From Helicobacter pylori_CU (lineage in GTDB: Bacteria; Campylobacterota; Campylobacteria; Campylobacterales; Helicobacteraceae), in assembly GCF_000259235.1 (NCBI RefSeq), contig NC_017733.1, positions 124,001 to 188,000 on the forward strand: 64,000 bases of DNA, written 5' to 3'. The notes under the pieces are model-generated. The model worked only from the letters and a program-made list of their open reading frames with translations. It did no database searches and was not told the DNA's origin. The number at the start of each line of letters is the position of its first letter. Within the stretch, counting starts at the first letter, position 1. Of the stretch, positions 15,791 to 25,275 are shown in pieces. Both the position numbers and the translations under genes were made by a program.

Positions 15791-17440
15791 ATGGAATTTT
15801 ATCAAGTCTATGACCCATTAGGCCATATTTGGCTGAGCGCTTTAGTCGCACTTTCGCCCATTGCACTCTTTTTTGTCTCTCTTATTGTCTTTAAACTTAA
15901 AGGGTATAGCGCTGGGTTTTTAAGCTTATTGCTTTCAATCCTTATTGCGTTATTTGTGTATAAAATGCCCGCTCAAATGGTGAGCACGAGTTTTTTCTAC
16001 GGCTTTCTTTATGGTTTGTGGCCGATCGCTTGGATTGTGATCGCTGCGATTTTTCTTTACAACCTTTCAGTGAAATCCGGGTATTTTGAGATTTTAAAAG
16101 AAAGCATTTTAACCCTAACGCCGGATCACCGCATTTTGGTGATTTTGATTGGCTTTTGTTTTGGCTCGTTTTTAGAAGGAGCGATCGGCTTTGGAGGCCC
16201 GGTAGCGATCACAGCGGCGATTTTAGTCGGCCTTGGGCTAAACCCCTTATACGCTGCTGGGTTGTGCCTGATCGCTAACACCGCTCCTGTAGCTTTTGGT
16301 GCGGTGGGTATTCCTATTACGGCAATGGCTAGCGTGGTGGGTATCCCTGAGTTAGAGATTTCTCAAATGGTGGGCAGGGTGTTACCCATTTTTTCCATTG
16401 GTATTCCTTTTTTCATCGTGTTTTTAATGGATGGTTTTAGAGGGATTAGAGAGACTTTTCCTGCAGTGGCTGTTACCGGGTTTAGTTTCGCTATTGCGCA
16501 ATTTTTAAGCTCTAATTATCTAGGGCCGCAGCTCCCAGATATTATTTCAGCTTTAGTGTCATTGATTGCTACCACTTTGTTTTTAAAATTCTGGCAGCCC
16601 AAGCGCATTTTCACTAGCAATGGCAAAGAACCCACGATGAACACAGAAAAACACCATATTTGTAAGGTGGTTGTGGCGTGGATGCCTTTTGTGTTGCTCA
16701 TGATTACGATTATTATATGGACGCAACCCTGGTTTAAAGCGCTCTTTAAAGAAGGCGGGGCTTTGGCGTTTTCTAGCTTTGCGTTTGAATTTGATTCTAT
16801 CAGTCAAAAGATTTTTAAAACCGTTCCTATTGTTACTGAAGCGACCAATTTTCCCGTCGTGTTCAAACTCCCTTTGATTTTAACGACAGGCACTTCCATT
16901 TTTTTAGCCGCTCTTTTAAGCGTGTTTTTGTTGCGCGTGAAAATCAGCGATGCGATAGGGGTGTTTGGGGCCACTTTAAAAGAAATGCGTTTGCCGATTT
17001 TAACCATTGGCGTGGTTTTAGCGTTCGCGTATGTGGCTAATTATAGCGGCATGAGCGCTACGCTCGCTTTAGCGTTAGCGGATACTGGGCATGTTTTCAC
17101 TTTCTTTTCGCCTGTTGTAGGCTGGCTTGGGGTGTTTTTAACCGGAAGCGATACAAGTTCTAATCTTTTATTTGGCTCTTTGCAAATGCTCATCGCTACA
17201 CAGCTTGGCTTGCCTGAAGTGCTTTTCTTAGCGGCCAACACTTCAGGGGGCGTTGTGGGCAAAATGATAAGCCCTCAAAGTATCGCTATCGCTTGCGCAG
17301 CGGTGGGGTTAGTGGGGAAAGAGAGTGAATTGTTCAGATTTACAGTAAAATACTCTATCGCTTTGGCAATCATTATGGGGATTGTCTTCACTCTTATCGC
17401 TTATGTCTTCCCCTTTATTATTCCAGTTACTCCTACTTAA
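15791..17440 (+). CDS. lctP: L-lactate permease (LctP family), copy 1
   Basis: 549 aa, about 13 membrane segments. The family stretch LEGAIGFGGPVAITAAILVGLG and the later SGMSATLALALADTG and LTGSDTSSNLLFGSLQ motifs are present. It imports lactate with protons. AAGGAAAATTT precedes the ATG. It lies divergent from lutABC, which oxidises the imported lactate, and is followed 48 bases later by a close paralogue. Confidence 0.95.
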   Translation: MEFYQVYDPLGHIWLSALVALSPIALFFVSLIVFKLKGYSAGFLSLLLSILIALFVYKMPAQMVSTSFFYGFLYGLWPIAWIVIAAIFLYNLSVKSGYFEILKESILTLTPDHRILVILIGFCFGSFLEGAIGFGGPVAITAAILVGLGLNPLYAAGLCLIANTAPVAFGAVGIPITAMASVVGIPELEISQMVGRVLPIFSIGIPFFIVFLMDGFRGIRETFPAVAVTGFSFAIAQFLSSNYLGPQLPDIISALVSLIATTLFLKFWQPKRIFTSNGKEPTMNTEKHHICKVVVAWMPFVLLMITIIIWTQPWFKALFKEGGALAFSSFAFEFDSISQKIFKTVPIVTEATNFPVVFKLPLILTTGTSIFLAALLSVFLLRVKISDAIGVFGATLKEMRLPILTIGVVLAFAYVANYSGMSATLALALADTGHVFTFFSPVVGWLGVFLTGSDTSSNLLFGSLQMLIATQLGLPEVLFLAANTSGGVVGKMISPQSIAIACAAVGLVGKESELFRFTVKYSIALAIIMGIVFTLIAYVFPFIIPVTPT

Positions 17441-17488
17441 TGGAGGGGGTTTAGGGGAGTAAGAGAATATTTTTTAAAGGGATTTTTA

Positions 17489-19144
17489 GTGTCAGAATTT
17501 CATCAAATTTATGACCCTTTGGGTAATATTTGGCTGAGCGCTCTTGTGGCCTTATTGCCGATTTTGTTATTTTTCTTATCTTTAATGGTTTTTAAACTCA
17601 AAGGTTATACAGCGGCCTTTTTGAGCGTGGCCTTATCAGCCATTATTGCGGTTTTAGTGTATAAAATGCCTGTTAGCATGGTGGGTTCAAGCTTTCTTTA
17701 TGGCTTTCTCTATGGCTTATGGCCGATCGCATGGATTATTATTGCGGCGATTTTTTTATACAAACTCAGCGTTAAATCCGGCTATTTTGAAATCTTAAAA
17801 GAAAGCGTCCAGTCCATCACTTTAGATCACAGGATTTTAGTGATTTTGATTGGCTTTTGTTTTGGCTCGTTTTTAGAAGGGGCGATCGGCTTTGGAGGGC
17901 CTATTGCCATTACAGCGGCGATTTTAGTAGGCTTAGGGTTAAGCCCTTTATATTCTGCCGGATTGTGCCTAATCGCTAACACCGCTCCTGTAGCCTTTGG
18001 CGCGGTGGGTATCCCTATAAGCGCTATGGCGAGCGCAGTAGGGGTGCCAGCGATTTTAATTTCAGCCATGACGGGTAAAATCCTCTTTTTTGTGAGCTTG
18101 TTAGTGCCGTTTTTCATTGTGTTTTTAATGGATGGCTTTAAAGGGATTAAAGAAACTTTTCCGGCCGTTTTTATCGCGGCTTTTTCTTTCGCTGGCGCGC
18201 AATTTTTAAGCTCTAATTATTTAGGGCCAGAATTGCCTGGTATTATTTCAGCCCTTGTTTCACTCGTTGCAACAGCGCTCTTTTTGAAATTCTGGCAGCC
18301 TAAAGTCATTTTTAGAAGCGACGGCAAAGTGGCCTCATTCACTAAGAGTAACCACCATATTTGTAAGATCTATGTCGCTTGGTCTCCTTTTGTGATTTTG
18401 GTTTTAGTGATTGTGCTATGGATACAGCCTTTTTTTAAGGCTTTATTTGAAAAAGACGGCTTGTTAGCTTTTTCTAATTTTTATTTTGAATTCAATAACA
18501 TCAGTAACCACATCTTTAAAAGCCCACCTTTTGTAGAAGCCAATCAAAGCGTGAGTTTTCCGGTGGTGTTTAAATTTCTCTTAATCAACACGGTTGGCAC
18601 TTCCATTTTTTTGGCCGCTCTTGTTAGCATGCTCGTTTTAAGGGTGCGAGTGAGCGATGCGCTGAGCGTCTTTGGCGAGACTTTAAAAGAAATGCGCTAT
18701 CCCATTCTCACCATTGGTTTAGTCTTAAGCTTTGCCTATGTGTCTAATTACAGCGGGATTTCTTCCACTCTAGCCTTAGCGCTCACCCATACGGGATTAG
18801 CTTTTACTTTTTTCTCGCCCTTGATCGGGTGGGTAGGCGTGTTTTTAACCGGAAGCGATACGAGTTCCAATCTTTTGTTTGGCTCTTTACAGCAACTCAC
18901 CGCCCAACGATTGCATCTCCCTGAGGTTTTAACCCTAACGGCTAATACCGTGGGAGGCACTTTGGGCAAGATGATAAGCCCTCAAAGTATCGCTATCGCT
19001 TGCGCGGCGGTGGGATTAGCCGGGAAAGAGAGCGATTTGTTCAAATTCACGGTTAAATACTCCCTTATTTTTGTAGCGATCATGGGAGTCGTGATCAGCG
19101 CGATTGCGTATTTGATCCCTGAAGTGGTGCCTGCGATAAAGTAG
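17489..19144 (+). CDS. lctP: L-lactate permease (LctP family), copy 2
   Basis: 551 aa, GTG start at 17489 after AAAGGGA. It is a tandem paralogue of the preceding gene; the N-terminus (YDPLGNIWLSALVAL), the LEGAIGFGGP block and the C-terminal GSDTSSNLLFGSLQ block are almost the same, with the central loop (residues ~270-330) most divergent. Long stretches are identical at DNA level, so the pair can recombine or exchange sequence by conversion. The two copies may differ in affinity or substrate (L- versus D-lactate), which the sequence does not decide. Confidence 0.95.
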   Translation: MSEFHQIYDPLGNIWLSALVALLPILLFFLSLMVFKLKGYTAAFLSVALSAIIAVLVYKMPVSMVGSSFLYGFLYGLWPIAWIIIAAIFLYKLSVKSGYFEILKESVQSITLDHRILVILIGFCFGSFLEGAIGFGGPIAITAAILVGLGLSPLYSAGLCLIANTAPVAFGAVGIPISAMASAVGVPAILISAMTGKILFFVSLLVPFFIVFLMDGFKGIKETFPAVFIAAFSFAGAQFLSSNYLGPELPGIISALVSLVATALFLKFWQPKVIFRSDGKVASFTKSNHHICKIYVAWSPFVILVLVIVLWIQPFFKALFEKDGLLAFSNFYFEFNNISNHIFKSPPFVEANQSVSFPVVFKFLLINTVGTSIFLAALVSMLVLRVRVSDALSVFGETLKEMRYPILTIGLVLSFAYVSNYSGISSTLALALTHTGLAFTFFSPLIGWVGVFLTGSDTSSNLLFGSLQQLTAQRLHLPEVLTLTANTVGGTLGKMISPQSIAIACAAVGLAGKESDLFKFTVKYSLIFVAIMGVVISAIAYLIPEVVPAIK

Positions 19145-19159
19145 AGCCATTTTGGATCT

Positions 19160-19188
19160 GGAAGGGTTAACCCCCAAATAAATTTTTT
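19160..19188. terminator. Possible bidirectional terminator between lctP2 and mutY
   Basis: The palindrome GGGTTAACCC lies in the 22-base gap and mutY 3' end, followed on the plus strand by AAATAAATTTTTTTG. The two genes converge here. Confidence 0.4.
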
Positions 19189-20153
19189 TGTTTTAAAAAA
19201 TGCAAGATTTTAAGCGTCATAGAGCTTATGGGTAAAGTTTCTAAGTCTTTAAGGCTATAAAAACGAACGGGGCTTTTTAGATCCTTTATTGCAGCTGAAT
19301 AGAGGTTTAAATTGAGCTTGAATTTAGTGTGGCTGTGTTTGATGGAGCCTAAAAAGGGGAGTTTGCATTCTAAATTTTCTTTTAAATTAGGGAAATGGTG
19401 CATCCCAAAATAGAGTTTTTGCTCTATTTTTTCTAAAGCGATTTGGTTATTTTGGATCACAACGCCCAAGTAACGCTCTTCTTGAATGATTTCTTGTTTT
19501 TTCTTAAGCATGTGTTTTTCTGGGTTATTTTTACCTAAACAATAAGGGTTTAAAGGGCAAATCGCGCATTTGGGTTTAGGGGAGCAGATTAAAGCCCCTA
19601 GATCAATTAGGGCTTGGTTATGATTAAAGCTTTCATTAAGATTGAGAAAGTCATTCGCTTTAATTTGTAAGTCTTTAGCGTGGATATTAGGATCCAAACC
19701 AAAAAGCCTTAAAAGCACGCGCTTGATATTAGCGTCCACGCATGCGCTCTTTTCCCTAAAACCAAAACACAAGATCGCATTAGCCGTGTATGCGCCAATC
19801 CCAGGGAGTTTCAATAGGCTTTGATAGTCATTAGGTAATTGTGAGTTATGTTCTTTAACACAAATTTCAGCGCTTTTTTTTAAATTCTTAGCCCTTGAAT
19901 AATAACCAAGCCCTCGCCAGAGCAATAAAACCTCTTCTAATTGAGCGTTCGCTAAGTCTTTTAAAGTGGGGAAAGCTTCTAAAAAAGGGGAATAAAAACG
20001 CTCAATTACCGTGTTGATTTGGGTTTGTTGGCTCATCACTTCGCTGATATAGACTTCATAAGGGGCGTTAATGCCCTTTAAATTCCTAAAAGGTAAATCC
20101 TTTCGCCCACATTCTTCATACCATTTTAAAAGGGCGTTGTGTAAAGTTTCCAG
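19167..20153 (-). CDS. mutY: Adenine DNA glycosylase MutY
   Basis: 328 aa if started at CTG 20153-20151; it removes A mispaired with 8-oxoG. The first ATG in frame (20039) would delete conserved residues (LETLHNALLKWYEECGR, KDLPFRN, APYEVYISEVM) needed for the glycosylase fold, so the real start lies upstream. The only possible codon is CTG directly after the TAG of the upstream gene, in the same frame. Seen downstream: MSQQTQINTV, the helix-hairpin-helix LPGIGAYTANAI with catalytic Asp in CVDANIKRVL, and the cluster CSPKPKCAICPLNPYC. A C-terminal MutT-like domain follows. A run of eight T at 19874-19881 (A8 in sense) encodes Lys-Lys and is a slippage site. Confidence 0.9.
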   Translation of the reverse strand: METLHNALLKWYEECGRKDLPFRNLKGINAPYEVYISEVMSQQTQINTVIERFYSPFLEAFPTLKDLANAQLEEVLLLWRGLGYYSRAKNLKKSAEICVKEHNSQLPNDYQSLLKLPGIGAYTANAILCFGFREKSACVDANIKRVLLRLFGLDPNIHAKDLQIKANDFLNLNESFNHNQALIDLGALICSPKPKCAICPLNPYCLGKNNPEKHMLKKKQEIIQEERYLGVVIQNNQIALEKIEQKLYFGMHHFPNLKENLECKLPFLGSIKHSHTKFKLNLNLYSAAIKDLKSPVRFYSLKDLETLPISSMTLKILHFLKQKNLFGG

Positions 20154-21602
20154 CTACAACCACCTGTAAGCGATGAATTTGACCCAAGGTATGCACACGC
20201 TTAAAAACACGATCAAATACACCATACCAAAAATAAACCCCCATTTCCAAAAATCCTTGCTTGGAATATACCCGCTCCCGTAATAAATGGTGGATGGGCC
20301 TGTGCCATAGGGCGTTAAAATCCCCATAATCCCTAAAGAAAGCATTAAAAACAAGCTCAATTCTTGCAAATTAACCCCTTGAATGTGCGAACCAATCCCT
20401 ACAAAAAGTGCGAATAACGCGCTCACATGAGCGGTGATGCTAGCGAAAAAATAGTGCGACAGATAGAATAAGGCTACAATAAACAATACCGCTATTAACG
20501 GATCCAAGTGAGCATGCTCTAAAAAATTTTGAGCCGCATTGCCGATAAAATTTAAAAACCCTACATTTTTAAGCCCGCCAGCCATCGTGAGCAGCGATCC
20601 CAGCAATAAAAAAATATTGAACGCGCTCTTGTTTTTAATGATGTCTTCATAGCTTACAATCTTGCAAAACGCCATTAAAACCATGACAATCAAAGCCGTC
20701 GCGCTCGCATGCAAACCTAAAGGTTTGCCAAAAATCCAACCCAATAAAGCCAATAAAGTGAGACTGAGCATTAAAATTTCTTTTAAAGAAAACCTCCCCA
20801 TGCCCTCTAATTCCTTTTTAGCCCACAAACTCACTTCTTTTGAGCCTTTTAAGGTGGGTTTGCAGGTTTTATACGCTAATAAAGGCGCAAGCAAGATCAA
20901 AACCACCCCACAAGGCAAGAACGCTAAAAACCACGAAAACCATGAGATTTCATTCACGCCCATTTTGGCAGCGATTTCCATTGCTAGGGGGTTAGGAGCG
21001 AGTGCGGTTAAAAACATGGACGAAGTGATGCAAGTTGAAGCCAGAGCGACCCACATCAAATACGTGCCGATTTTGTCAGGGTTATTGTTGGGAGTCGAAC
21101 CCATTAAAGGCGGTATAGAAGAAACGATGGGATAGAGTATACCCCCACTTCTAGCGGAATTGCTAGGGATAAAGGGGGCTAGACACAATTCGCTCAAACT
21201 GATCGCATACCCTAAACCTAAAGGGGTTTGCCCTAAAAACCTAATGAGCAAAAGAGCGATCCGTTTCCCTAACAAGCTTTTTTCATACCCTAAACCCAAA
21301 ATAAAAGCGACAAACACAAGCCACACCGTTTTATTCGCATACCCGCTCAAACCCCACGAAATAGCTTTATTAGCGCTCGCTACCTCACTGCTCGCCCCAA
21401 TTTTTAACGCTATACACAGCACCAACGCGCTCAACGCTATCAAACCTGATGGCACCGGCTCTAAAATTAGCCCTATAATCATGCCCATGAAAATACAAAA
21501 ATAAAGCCATGCGTTAGGGTTTAGTCCATCCGGTGCACCTAAAAAATACAATAACGCTGCGATAAAAAAAGGGGCAAGAATGATGAGAGTTTGTTTAGTC
21601 AT
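20154..21602 (-). CDS. DASS-family dicarboxylate/anion transporter
   Basis: 482 aa, about 12 membrane segments. It shows APFIPSNSARSGGILYPIV and GTGPSTIYYGSGYIP, the two substrate and Na+-binding repeats of the divalent anion:Na+ symporter family (SodiT/2-oxoglutarate-malate translocators of bacteria and plastids). The likely role is exchange or uptake of dicarboxylates such as 2-oxoglutarate, malate or fumarate. Its TAG is directly followed by the CTG start of mutY. Position matches HP0143. Confidence 0.92.
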   Translation of the reverse strand: MTKQTLIILAPFFIAALLYFLGAPDGLNPNAWLYFCIFMGMIIGLILEPVPSGLIALSALVLCIALKIGASSEVASANKAISWGLSGYANKTVWLVFVAFILGLGYEKSLLGKRIALLLIRFLGQTPLGLGYAISLSELCLAPFIPSNSARSGGILYPIVSSIPPLMGSTPNNNPDKIGTYLMWVALASTCITSSMFLTALAPNPLAMEIAAKMGVNEISWFSWFLAFLPCGVVLILLAPLLAYKTCKPTLKGSKEVSLWAKKELEGMGRFSLKEILMLSLTLLALLGWIFGKPLGLHASATALIVMVLMAFCKIVSYEDIIKNKSAFNIFLLLGSLLTMAGGLKNVGFLNFIGNAAQNFLEHAHLDPLIAVLFIVALFYLSHYFFASITAHVSALFALFVGIGSHIQGVNLQELSLFLMLSLGIMGILTPYGTGPSTIYYGSGYIPSKDFWKWGFIFGMVYLIVFLSVCIPWVKFIAYRWL

Positions 21603-21723
21603 GTTTAACCTTTAGCCAAAGATAGTAGCAATTTGGCTTAAAAATGCCATTCAAATGGGATTAAGTTATTACAATGTTACAGAAAAAGATTAAAAATTAA
21701 GCTTTTTGAAAAAGATAAAATTT

Positions 21724-21729
21724 TATAAT
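21724..21729 (+). promoter_or_regulatory. -10 box TATAAT of the cco operon
   Basis: TTTTATAATTACA lies 43 bases before ccoN, and TAGGAG is the ribosome site. Confidence 0.65.
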
Positions 21730-21771
21730 TACATTTATCTTTGTTGAATTTACTACAAATAGGAGTATTGC

Positions 21772-23238
21772 ATGCAAGAAAATGTGCCTTTGAGTTATGA
21801 TTATTCTATTAGCAAATTGTTTCTTTATGCGATGGTTGGCTTTGGGATAATAGGCATGTTAATAGGGATCGTGTTAGCTTTTGAATTGTCTTTCCCTAAC
21901 TTGAATTACATTGCAGGGGAGTATGGCGTTTTTGGCCGCTTACGCCCCTTACACACGAATGCGGTGATTTATGGATTCACTCTTGGGGGGATTTGGGCGA
22001 GTTGGTATTATATCGGTCAAAGGGTGCTTAAAATCACTTACCACCAACACCCCTTTTTGAAAATTGTAGGGTTATTGCATTTTTGGCTCTGGATTATTCT
22101 TTTAATTTTAGGGGTTATTAGCTTGTTTGCTGGTCTTACTCAATCTAAAGAATACGCTGAATTGATGTGGCCTTTAGATATTATTGTGGTTGTGGCATGG
22201 GTGCTATGGGGGGTTAATATGTTTGGGAGCATGAGCGTTAGGAGGGAAAATACCATTTATGTGTCTTTATGGTATTACATCGCTACTTATGTGGGCATAG
22301 CGGTGATGTATATTTTCAATAACCTTTCTATCCCCACCTATTTTGTCGCTGATATGGGGAGCGTTTGGCATTCTATTTCTATGTATTCAGGCAGTAATGA
22401 TGCGCTCATTCAATGGTGGTGGGGGCATAACGCGGTCGCTTTTGTCTTTACGAGTGGGGTGATTGGCACGATTTATTATTTCTTGCCTAAAGAGAGCGGT
22501 CAGCCTATTTTTTCTTACAAACTCACTTTGTTTTCTTTTTGGAGCTTGATGTTTGTTTATATTTGGGCGGGCGGGCACCATTTGATTTATTCCACCGTGC
22601 CTGATTGGGTGCAAACCCTTTCTAGCGTGTTTTCAGTGGTGTTGATCTTGCCTTCGTGGGGGACAGCGATTAACATGCTTTTAACGATGAGGGGGCAATG
22701 GCACCAGCTCAAAGAAAGCCCTTTGATTAAATTCTTAGTTTTAGCTTCAACTTTCTACATGCTTTCCACTTTAGAAGGCTCTATTCAAGCCATTAAGAGC
22801 GTGAACGCCTTAGCGCATTTTACCGATTGGATTATAGGGCATGTGCATGACGGCGTGCTTGGGTGGGTAGGCTTCACTTTGATTGCGAGCATGTATCACA
22901 TGACGCCTAGGCTTTTCAAAAGAGAAATTTATTCAGGCAGGCTTGTGGATTTCCAATTTTGGATCATGACTTTAGGGATTGTGCTTTACTTTTCGTCCAT
23001 GTGGATTGCAGGGATCACGCAAGGGATGATGTGGAGGGATGTGGATCAGTATGGGAATCTCACTTACCAGTTCATTGACACGGTTAAGGTGCTAATCCCT
23101 TATTACAATATTAGAGGCGTTGGGGGTCTTATGTATTTTATTGGATTTATTATTTTTGCCTACAATATTTTTATGACAATCACAGCAGGCAAAAAATTAG
23201 AGCGTGAGCCCAATTACGCCACGCCTATGTCTAGATAG
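21772..23238 (+). CDS. ccoN: Cytochrome c oxidase cbb3 subunit I
   Basis: 488 aa, 12 membrane segments; catalytic subunit that reduces oxygen. The low-spin heme His lies in LRPLHTNAVIYGFTLGG, the CuB ligands in WWWGHNAVAFVFT and GGHHLIYSTVPDWVQT, and the proximal heme ligand region in HFTDWIIGHVHDGVLGW. CcoNOQP is the only terminal oxidase of H. pylori and has high oxygen affinity. First gene of the operon. Confidence 0.97.
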   Translation: MQENVPLSYDYSISKLFLYAMVGFGIIGMLIGIVLAFELSFPNLNYIAGEYGVFGRLRPLHTNAVIYGFTLGGIWASWYYIGQRVLKITYHQHPFLKIVGLLHFWLWIILLILGVISLFAGLTQSKEYAELMWPLDIIVVVAWVLWGVNMFGSMSVRRENTIYVSLWYYIATYVGIAVMYIFNNLSIPTYFVADMGSVWHSISMYSGSNDALIQWWWGHNAVAFVFTSGVIGTIYYFLPKESGQPIFSYKLTLFSFWSLMFVYIWAGGHHLIYSTVPDWVQTLSSVFSVVLILPSWGTAINMLLTMRGQWHQLKESPLIKFLVLASTFYMLSTLEGSIQAIKSVNALAHFTDWIIGHVHDGVLGWVGFTLIASMYHMTPRLFKREIYSGRLVDFQFWIMTLGIVLYFSSMWIAGITQGMMWRDVDQYGNLTYQFIDTVKVLIPYYNIRGVGGLMYFIGFIIFAYNIFMTITAGKKLEREPNYATPMSR

Positions 23239-23250
23239 GGGAGGTTGGAA

Positions 23251-23949
23251 ATGTTTAGTTTTTTAGAGAAGAATCCGTTCTTTTTCACTCTTGCGTTTAT
23301 TTTTGTGTTTGCGATCGCAGGCTTGGTGGAGATTTTGCCCAACTTCTTCAAATCCGCTCGCCCCATTGAGGGCTTACGACCTTATACGGTTTTAGAGACA
23401 GCAGGGAGGCAAATTTATATCCAAGAAGGTTGCTATCATTGCCATTCCCAACTCATTCGCCCTTTCCAAGCTGAGGTGGATCGATATGGTGCGTATAGTT
23501 TGAGTGGGGAATACGCGTATGACAGGCCATTTTTGTGGGGTTCTAAAAGGATTGGCCCTGATTTACATAGGGTGGGGGATTATCGCACAACCGATTGGCA
23601 TGAAAAGCACATGCTAGATCCTAAAAGCGTTGTGCCGCACAGCATCATGCCCGCCTATAAGCATTTATTCATAAAAAAGAGCGATTTTGACACCGCTTAT
23701 GCGGAAGCTTTGACGCAAAAAAAGGTTTTTGGCGTGCCTTATGACACCGAAAACGGCGTGAAATTAGGGAGCGTAGAAAAAGCGAAAAAAGCCTATTTAG
23801 AAGAAGCTAAAAAAATCACAGCCGACATGAAAGACAAGAGGGTGCTAGACGCCATTCAAAGGGGCGAAGTGTTAGAAATTGTGGCTTTGATCGCTTATTT
23901 GAATAGCTTGGGTAATTCCAGGATCAACGCCAATCAAAACGCTAAATAA
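23251..23949 (+). CDS. ccoO: Cytochrome c oxidase cbb3 subunit II
   Basis: 232 aa monoheme membrane-anchored cytochrome c. One N-terminal membrane helix, then CYHCHSQLIRPFQAE (heme c site) at residues ~55-65 and the axial Met in HSIMPAYKHL. ATG 23251 has AGGGGAGG six bases upstream; an in-frame TTG at 23245 is too close to that site. It passes electrons from CcoP to CcoN. Confidence 0.96.
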   Translation: MFSFLEKNPFFFTLAFIFVFAIAGLVEILPNFFKSARPIEGLRPYTVLETAGRQIYIQEGCYHCHSQLIRPFQAEVDRYGAYSLSGEYAYDRPFLWGSKRIGPDLHRVGDYRTTDWHEKHMLDPKSVVPHSIMPAYKHLFIKKSDFDTAYAEALTQKKVFGVPYDTENGVKLGSVEKAKKAYLEEAKKITADMKDKRVLDAIQRGEVLEIVALIAYLNSLGNSRINANQNAK

Positions 23950-23956
23950 GGGGTGA

Positions 23957-24178
23957 ATGATGGATTTAGAAAGTTTGAGAGGTTTTGCGTATGCGTTTTT
24001 CACTATTCTTTTTACGCTCTTTTTGTACGCTTATATTTTTAGCATGTATAGAAAGCAAAAAAAGGGTGTCGTGGATTATGAGCGATACGGGTATTTAGCG
24101 TTAAATGATGCTTTAGAAGATGAGTTGATTGAACCACGCCATAAAGAAGTTCATGATAAGGGCATAAAGGAAAGTTGA
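23957..24178 (+). CDS. ccoQ: Cytochrome oxidase cbb3 subunit CcoQ
   Basis: 73 aa, one membrane helix near residues 10-30 (AYAFFTILFTLFLYAYIFSMYRK would be the core), then a charged tail. Small CcoQ proteins stabilise the cbb3 complex. Two adjacent ATG codons (23957 and 23960) follow GGGGTGA. Confidence 0.9.
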   Translation: MMDLESLRGFAYAFFTILFTLFLYAYIFSMYRKQKKGVVDYERYGYLALNDALEDELIEPRHKEVHDKGIKES

Positions 24179-24179
24179 A

Positions 24180-25058
24180 ATGGATTTTTTAAACGACCAT
24201 ATAAATGTTTTTGGCTTGATTGCAGCGCTTGTGATTTTAGTTTTAACCATCTATGAATCCAGCTCGCTCATTAAAGAAATGCGCGACAGCAAATCTCAGG
24301 GTGAGCTTGTAGAAAATGGGCATTTGATTGATGGGATAGGGGAGTTTGCCAATAATGTGCCAGTAGGCTGGATCGCAAGCTTTATGTGCACGATTGTGTG
24401 GGCTTTTTGGTATTTTTTCTTTGGGTATCCGCTGAATAGCTTTTCTCAAATCGGGCAATACAATGAAGAGGTTAAAGTGCACAACCAAAAATTTGAAGCC
24501 AAATGGAAGCATTTGGGTCAAAAGGAATTGGTGGATATGGGTCAAGGCATCTTTTTAGTCCATTGTTCGCAATGCCATGGCATCACCGCTGAGGGCTTGC
24601 ATGGGAGCGCTCAAAATCTGGTGCGCTGGGGTAAAGAAGAGGGCATTATGGACACCATTAAGCATGGCTCTAAAGGCATGGATTATCTCGCTGGGGAAAT
24701 GCCCGCTATGGAATTGGATGAAAAAGACGCTAAAGCGATTGCGAGCTATGTGATGGCAGAAATTTCTGGCGTTAAAAAGACGAAAAACCCTCAACTCATT
24801 GATAAGGGCAAGGAGCTGTTTGAAAGCATGGGCTGCACAGGTTGTCATGGCAATGATGGTAAGGGCTTGCAAGAAAATCAAGTGTTTGCAGCCGATTTGA
24901 CCGCTTACGGCACAGAGAATTTTTTGAGAAATATCTTAACGCATGGTAAAAAGGGCAATATAGGGCATATGCCATCATTCAAATATAAAAACTTTAGCGA
25001 TTTGCAAGTTAAAGCGTTAGCCGAATTTATCCAATCGCTAAAACCCTTAGAAGATTAA
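24180..25058 (+). CDS. ccoP: Cytochrome c oxidase cbb3 subunit III (diheme)
   Basis: 292 aa. Two N-terminal membrane segments are followed by two cytochrome c domains with heme sites CSQCHG (residue ~125) and CTGCHG (residue ~220), and axial Met in GEMPAMELD and GHMPSFKYK. It accepts electrons from soluble cytochrome c or the bc1 complex. Starts 1 base after ccoQ. Confidence 0.96.
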   Translation: MDFLNDHINVFGLIAALVILVLTIYESSSLIKEMRDSKSQGELVENGHLIDGIGEFANNVPVGWIASFMCTIVWAFWYFFFGYPLNSFSQIGQYNEEVKVHNQKFEAKWKHLGQKELVDMGQGIFLVHCSQCHGITAEGLHGSAQNLVRWGKEEGIMDTIKHGSKGMDYLAGEMPAMELDEKDAKAIASYVMAEISGVKKTKNPQLIDKGKELFESMGCTGCHGNDGKGLQENQVFAADLTAYGTENFLRNILTHGKKGNIGHMPSFKYKNFSDLQVKALAEFIQSLKPLED

Positions 25059-25068
25059 AGGAAAAGAG

Positions 25069-25275
25069 ATGAAATTTTTAAACGGATTAGCAGGGAATTT
25101 ACTGATTGTGGTTATTTTATTGTGTGTGGCCGTTTTTTTTACGCTCAAAGCGATCCATATCCAAAAAGAGCAAGCCACCAATTATTACCGCTATAAGGAT
25201 ATTAACGCTTTAGAGACAAAAAACACCCAAAACCGGGCCAATTATGAATTAGTCAATCAAGGGAGTAAAAAATGA
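25069..25275 (+). CDS. Small membrane protein downstream of ccoP (DUF4006-like)
   Basis: 68 aa, one membrane helix (LLIVVILLCVAVFFTLKAI), then a polar tail. Campylobacterota keep such a small protein just after ccoP, probably an oxidase assembly or stability factor; this role is inferred from context. AAGGAAAAGAG precedes the ATG. Its TGA overlaps the next mini-gene by four bases. Confidence 0.8.
   Translation: MKFLNGLAGNLLIVVILLCVAVFFTLKAIHIQKEQATNYYRYKDINALETKNTQNRANYELVNQGSKK

Noticed and set aside
20662..21135. 157-codon plus-strand ORF opposite the DASS transporter
   Set aside because: Mirror frame of a well-supported membrane transporter; no ribosome site or recognisable domain.
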